DNA of 64,000 nt from Marinobacter nanhaiticus D15-8W. Its GTDB lineage: Bacteria; Pseudomonadota; Gammaproteobacteria; Pseudomonadales; Oleiphilaceae. How positions within the stretch are numbered: position 1 is the first letter of the stretch; the number at the start of each line of letters is the position of its first letter. The stretch spans positions 1 through 64,000 of the forward strand of contig NZ_AP028878.1 in assembly GCF_036511935.1 (NCBI RefSeq), given 5' to 3'. The notes under the pieces are model-generated. The model had not been told where the DNA came from. It saw only the letters and a list, made by a program, of their open reading frames with translations, and ran no database searches. The translations under genes and the position numbers were made by a program. Shown here in pieces: positions 60,796-64,000 of this stretch.

Positions 60796-61998
60796 ATGCG
60801 TCATTCTACGCAATCCCTGCTTTTGATGTTGATTGCATCTGTCCTGCTGACCGCCTGCGGACAGCAACAGGACGCGGCCCAGGCTGCAGGTCAGCAACCG
60901 GCACCAAAGGCCGGCTTTATTACCGTCCAGGAAAAGCCGTTCACCCTGGTGAACGAGCTCCCGGGTCGCACCACCCCCTATCAGGTGGCTGAAGTGCGTC
61001 CCCAGGTGACCGGCATTATCGAGCAGCGCCTGTTCGAGGAAGGGGAGACGGTCGAAGCCGGCCAGGCCCTCTACAAGATCGATGACAAGCTCTATCAGGC
61101 CTCGCTTGCCAGCGCCAAGGCCGACCTGGCGAATGCCAAGGCGAGCCTGGAGTCAGCACAACTCACCGCCAATCGTTACGAGAAGCTGATCAAGACGGGT
61201 GCTGTCAGCCAACAGGAACTGGATGAGGCGCGCGCCACGCTCAACGCCGGCAAGGCCCAGGTGGCCGCGAATGAAGCGGCTGTGCAGACCGCCGGTATCA
61301 ACCTGGACTACACCACAATCGAAGCGCCGATCAGCGGTCGTATCGGGCGTTCCTCGGTCACCGCAGGCGCATTGGTTACAGCGAACCAGACCACCTCACT
61401 GGTGACCATACGCCAACTCGATCCGATCTATGTTGACCTGACGCAGTCCTACGACGAATTGCAGACCCTGCGCTCGGCCATGGCAAACGGCAAGCTGGAA
61501 ACCGTCGGTGAAGATCGCGCCGCCGTTAAGCTGGCTCAACAGAATGGCACGGTATACCCGCACAAGGGCGCCCTCCAATTTTCGGAATACGCCGTGGACG
61601 AAGCCACCGGGTCGGTGACCCTACGCGCCCTGTTCCCCAATCCGGATGGCGCGCTGCTCCCGGGCATGTTCGTGCGGGCCCGCCTGCCCCAGGCGGAACG
61701 CGAGAACGCGATCCTGGTGCCACAGAAAGGCGTATCCCGCGAGCCCAACGGCCAGGCTACGGCGCTGGTGATCGGCGAGAACGACACCGTCGAGAAGCGC
61801 AATGTCACTACCGAGAAGGCTGTGGGCAGCCAGTGGCTGATCAGCGACGGCCTGCGGGCGGGTGACCGCCTGATCGTCGACGGTCTGCAGAAGATTGGCG
61901 TGGGTGGCCCAGTGACACCGGTCGACGTGACCGGTGAGCAGGGTTCCGCGGCATCCGGCAAGGCCGGTATCCCGGCGGCTGACACAAAGCAGGGCTGA
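60796..61998 (+). CDS. acrA: RND efflux periplasmic adaptor (AcrA/MexA family)
   Basis: Lipid-anchored membrane-fusion protein that links the pump to an outer-membrane channel. The 400-aa product has a lipobox (SVLLTAC, Cys21), the lipoyl half-motifs ([37 protein letters not shown]), an alpha-helical hairpin (about 100-160, [17 protein letters not shown]) and the beta-barrel domain. GAGG precedes the start. The pump gene follows 4 bp later. Confidence 0.93.
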   Translation: MRHSTQSLLLMLIASVLLTACGQQQDAAQAAGQQPAPKAGFITVQEKPFTLVNELPGRTTPYQVAEVRPQVTGIIEQRLFEEGETVEAGQALYKIDDKLYQASLASAKADLANAKASLESAQLTANRYEKLIKTGAVSQQELDEARATLNAGKAQVAANEAAVQTAGINLDYTTIEAPISGRIGRSSVTAGALVTANQTTSLVTIRQLDPIYVDLTQSYDELQTLRSAMANGKLETVGEDRAAVKLAQQNGTVYPHKGALQFSEYAVDEATGSVTLRALFPNPDGALLPGMFVRARLPQAERENAILVPQKGVSREPNGQATALVIGENDTVEKRNVTTEKAVGSQWLISDGLRAGDRLIVDGLQKIGVGGPVTPVDVTGEQGSAASGKAGIPAADTKQG

Positions 61999-62002
61999 TC
62001 CT

Positions 62003-64000
62003 ATGGCACGTTTTTTTATCGACCGTCCGATCTTTGCCTGGGTTATCGCCATCATCATGATGATGGCCGGCAGCCTGGCGATCTATAACCTGCCCGTTGA
62101 GCAGTATCCCACGGTGGCGCCGCCGGAAGTCACGATTTCCGCGACCTATCCCGGTGCCTCCTCCGAGGCGGTGGAGGACTCGGTCACCCAGGTGATCGAG
62201 CAGGAGATGAATGGCATCGACAACCTGCTGTACATGGGCTCCACCAGCGACTCCGCCGGCAATGCGCAGATCACCCTGACCTTCGCCGCCGGCACCGACC
62301 CGGATATCGCCCAGGTCCAGGTGCAGAACAAGCTCCAGTTAGCTACGCCACGCCTGCCCCAGGTGGTGCAGCAGCAGGGCGTGCAAGTGACCAAGTCCTC
62401 CGACAGCTTCCTGATGGTTGTCGCATTTACCTCGAGTGACGACAGCCTCAGCCGGGCGGATATTGCCGATTACGTCGGTGCCAATATCCAGGACCCGATT
62501 GCGCGGGTGCAGGGGGTCGGCCAGACCCAGCTGTTTGGTTCCCAGTACGCCATGCGTGTCTGGCTCGATCCTAACAAGCTCAACGAGTACAACCTGACAC
62601 CCGCGGACGTGACGTCAGCCATCGAGGTGCAGAACAATCAGGTTGCCGGTGGTCAGTTGGGAGGAACGCCCTCGGTGGATGAGCAGCAGATGAATGCCTC
62701 CATCGTTGTCCAGACCCTGCTGGAAACGCCGGAAGAGTTCGGCCAGATCCTGCTCAAGGTGACGTCGGACGGCTCCAGGGTGCGTCTGGCCGATGTGGCA
62801 CGCGTTGAACTGGGCTCAGAGAACTACGCCACCCGGGGGCGCTTCAATGGCAAGGCCGCCGCCGGGCTAGGCATCAACCTGGCCTCCGGTGCCAACGCGC
62901 TGGATACCGCCGAGCGCGTGCGTGCGCGCATCGATGAGCTAAGCACCTATTTCCCGGACAGTCTCGAAGTCGCCTATCCCTACGACACGACGCCGTTCGT
63001 GGAAATCTCCATCATGGAAGTGGTGAAGACCCTGTTCGAGGGCATCGCGCTGGTCTTCCTGGTGATGTACCTGTTCCTGCAGAACTTCCGCGCCACGCTG
63101 ATTCCCACCATCGCGGTACCGGTGGTCCTGCTCGGCACGTTCGGCGTGCTCTATGCCTTCGGCTTTACGGTGAACACCCTGACCATGTTCGGCATGGTGC
63201 TCGCCATCGGTCTGCTGGTGGATGACGCCATCGTCGTGGTGGAGAACGTCGAACGGGTCATGGCCGAAGAGGGATCGGGACCGGTGGAAGCCACCCGTAA
63301 ATCCATGGGTCAGATCACCGGCGCGCTGGTCGGTATTGCCCTGGTGCTGTCGGCGGTGTTCGTACCCATGGCCTTCTTCCCCGGCTCGACCGGCGCCATC
63401 TATCGCCAGTTCTCGATCACCATCGTTTCCGCCATGACCCTGTCGGTGCTGGTGGCCCTGATCCTGACACCGGCCCTTTGCGCCACCATGCTCAAACCCC
63501 ACAAGGGCGACCACCACACCAAGGGAGGTTTCTTCGGCTGGTTTAATCGCAGCTTCGAGAAGGCGACCGGCCGCTACGAGAGCCGGGTCGACAAGATCAT
63601 CGGGCGCTGGGGGCGTCACGTCCTCATCTACGTGGTGATTGTCGGTGTGCTGGCGTTCAGCTTCATGCGGCTGCCCTCCGCGTTCCTGCCGGAAGAGGAC
63701 CAGGGCATCCTGCTGGCCCAGGTGCAGCTGCCGGTGGGTTCCACCCAGGAACAGACCATCGAGGTGCTGGAAAACATGGAGCACCACTTCCTGGAGAACG
63801 AAGCCGAGGCGGTGGAATCCATCTTTACTGTAGCCGGTTTCAGCTTTGCCGGACGTGGCCAGAATTCCGGCCTGGCGTTCGTCAGATTGAAGGACTGGAG
63901 CGAGCGTGACCTGGAGCAGAACGGCGTCGGCGCCATTATCGGCCGCGCCATGGGCGCCTTCTCCCAAGTTCGCGAGGCGGTCATCTTCGCCCTCAATCCG
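62003..64000 (+). CDS. acrB: RND efflux pump (AcrB/MexB family), partial
   Basis: Proton-driven inner-membrane pump that expels drugs and other amphiphiles. Only the first 666 codons of about 1,040 are in the window, and the frame is open to the last base. The start [20 protein letters not shown] is typical. The proton-relay pair Asp407-Asp408 in [18 protein letters not shown] is at the same numbering as E. coli AcrB. The region [20 protein letters not shown] is conserved. No tolC homologue is visible in the window. Confidence 0.95.
   Translation, partial: MARFFIDRPIFAWVIAIIMMMAGSLAIYNLPVEQYPTVAPPEVTISATYPGASSEAVEDSVTQVIEQEMNGIDNLLYMGSTSDSAGNAQITLTFAAGTDPDIAQVQVQNKLQLATPRLPQVVQQQGVQVTKSSDSFLMVVAFTSSDDSLSRADIADYVGANIQDPIARVQGVGQTQLFGSQYAMRVWLDPNKLNEYNLTPADVTSAIEVQNNQVAGGQLGGTPSVDEQQMNASIVVQTLLETPEEFGQILLKVTSDGSRVRLADVARVELGSENYATRGRFNGKAAAGLGINLASGANALDTAERVRARIDELSTYFPDSLEVAYPYDTTPFVEISIMEVVKTLFEGIALVFLVMYLFLQNFRATLIPTIAVPVVLLGTFGVLYAFGFTVNTLTMFGMVLAIGLLVDDAIVVVENVERVMAEEGSGPVEATRKSMGQITGALVGIALVLSAVFVPMAFFPGSTGAIYRQFSITIVSAMTLSVLVALILTPALCATMLKPHKGDHHTKGGFFGWFNRSFEKATGRYESRVDKIIGRWGRHVLIYVVIVGVLAFSFMRLPSAFLPEEDQGILLAQVQLPVGSTQEQTIEVLENMEHHFLENEAEAVESIFTVAGFSFAGRGQNSGLAFVRLKDWSERDLEQNGVGAIIGRAMGAFSQVREAVIFALNP

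Noticed and set aside
62939..63967. A 342-codon minus-strand open frame inside acrB
   Set aside because: Antisense shadow, His/Gln-rich as expected from the complement of a GC-rich membrane gene.

Overview
This 64 kb window is the origin-proximal part of a gammaproteobacterial chromosome. It starts with dnaA-dnaN and continues through recF-gyrB, glyS-glyQ, trkH-trkA, rsmB-fmt-def, a LysM gene, dprA, tsaC, hemF and aroE. This order matches what I know of the Pseudomonas origin region. The aa3-type cox operon, the Na+-type (PomAB-like) flagellar stator pair and the moderately high GC content suggest a marine relative such as Marinobacter. That placement is inference from gene order and protein flavour, not from a search.

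Layout. 1-8.4 kb: replication initiation and repair (dnaA, dnaN, an ABC1/UbiB-family kinase-like gene placed between dnaN and recF, recF, gyrB). This part also holds a triplicated 35-bp repeat between dnaA and dnaN and two perfect parS-like palindromes inside recF. 8.4-24.5 kb: conserved housekeeping genes (tRNA-Pro, gmhB, glyS/glyQ, the Trk potassium system, rsmB, fmt, def, LysM, dprA, tsaC, hemF, aroE). 24.7-33.3 kb: flagellar stator pair, small heat-shock protein, gamma-carbonic-anhydrase-like protein, oligopeptidase A with yheV, an Na+/H+ antiporter-like carrier and small genes. 33.3-38.8 kb: a compact minus-strand cluster joining a periplasmic cupredoxin-like protein, a membrane GGDEF/EAL protein, a DUF3034 protein and a globin-type lipoprotein. 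This is the best candidate here for an under-described system. 39-49.8 kb: a MATE exporter, then the complete aa3 cytochrome c oxidase locus (coxB, coxA, ctaG, coxC, surf1, an Sco-like protein, ctaA, ctaB, sco). 49.8-59.9 kb: an MFS carrier, then a pentonate (Weimberg-type) catabolic locus with an FAH-family dehydratase, a semialdehyde dehydrogenase, a TRAP transporter, an IlvD/EDD dehydratase and a FadR-type regulator. 60-64 kb: a TetR repressor, an AcrR-type operator and an acrAB-like efflux operon whose pump gene runs off the window.

Non-coding structure is prominent. There are two copies, in opposite orientation, of a MITE-like element of about 150 bp with terminal inverted repeats (38861-39020 and 46875-47018). 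A REP-like motif occurs at 4371-4430 and again in a nested palindromic block at 30661-31007. There are several clear intrinsic terminators, plus terminator-like hairpins in the coxB and acrA leaders.

No CRISPR array, insertion sequence with a transposase, prophage or rRNA operon was seen. oriC itself is not evident in the window; it may lie upstream of base 1.
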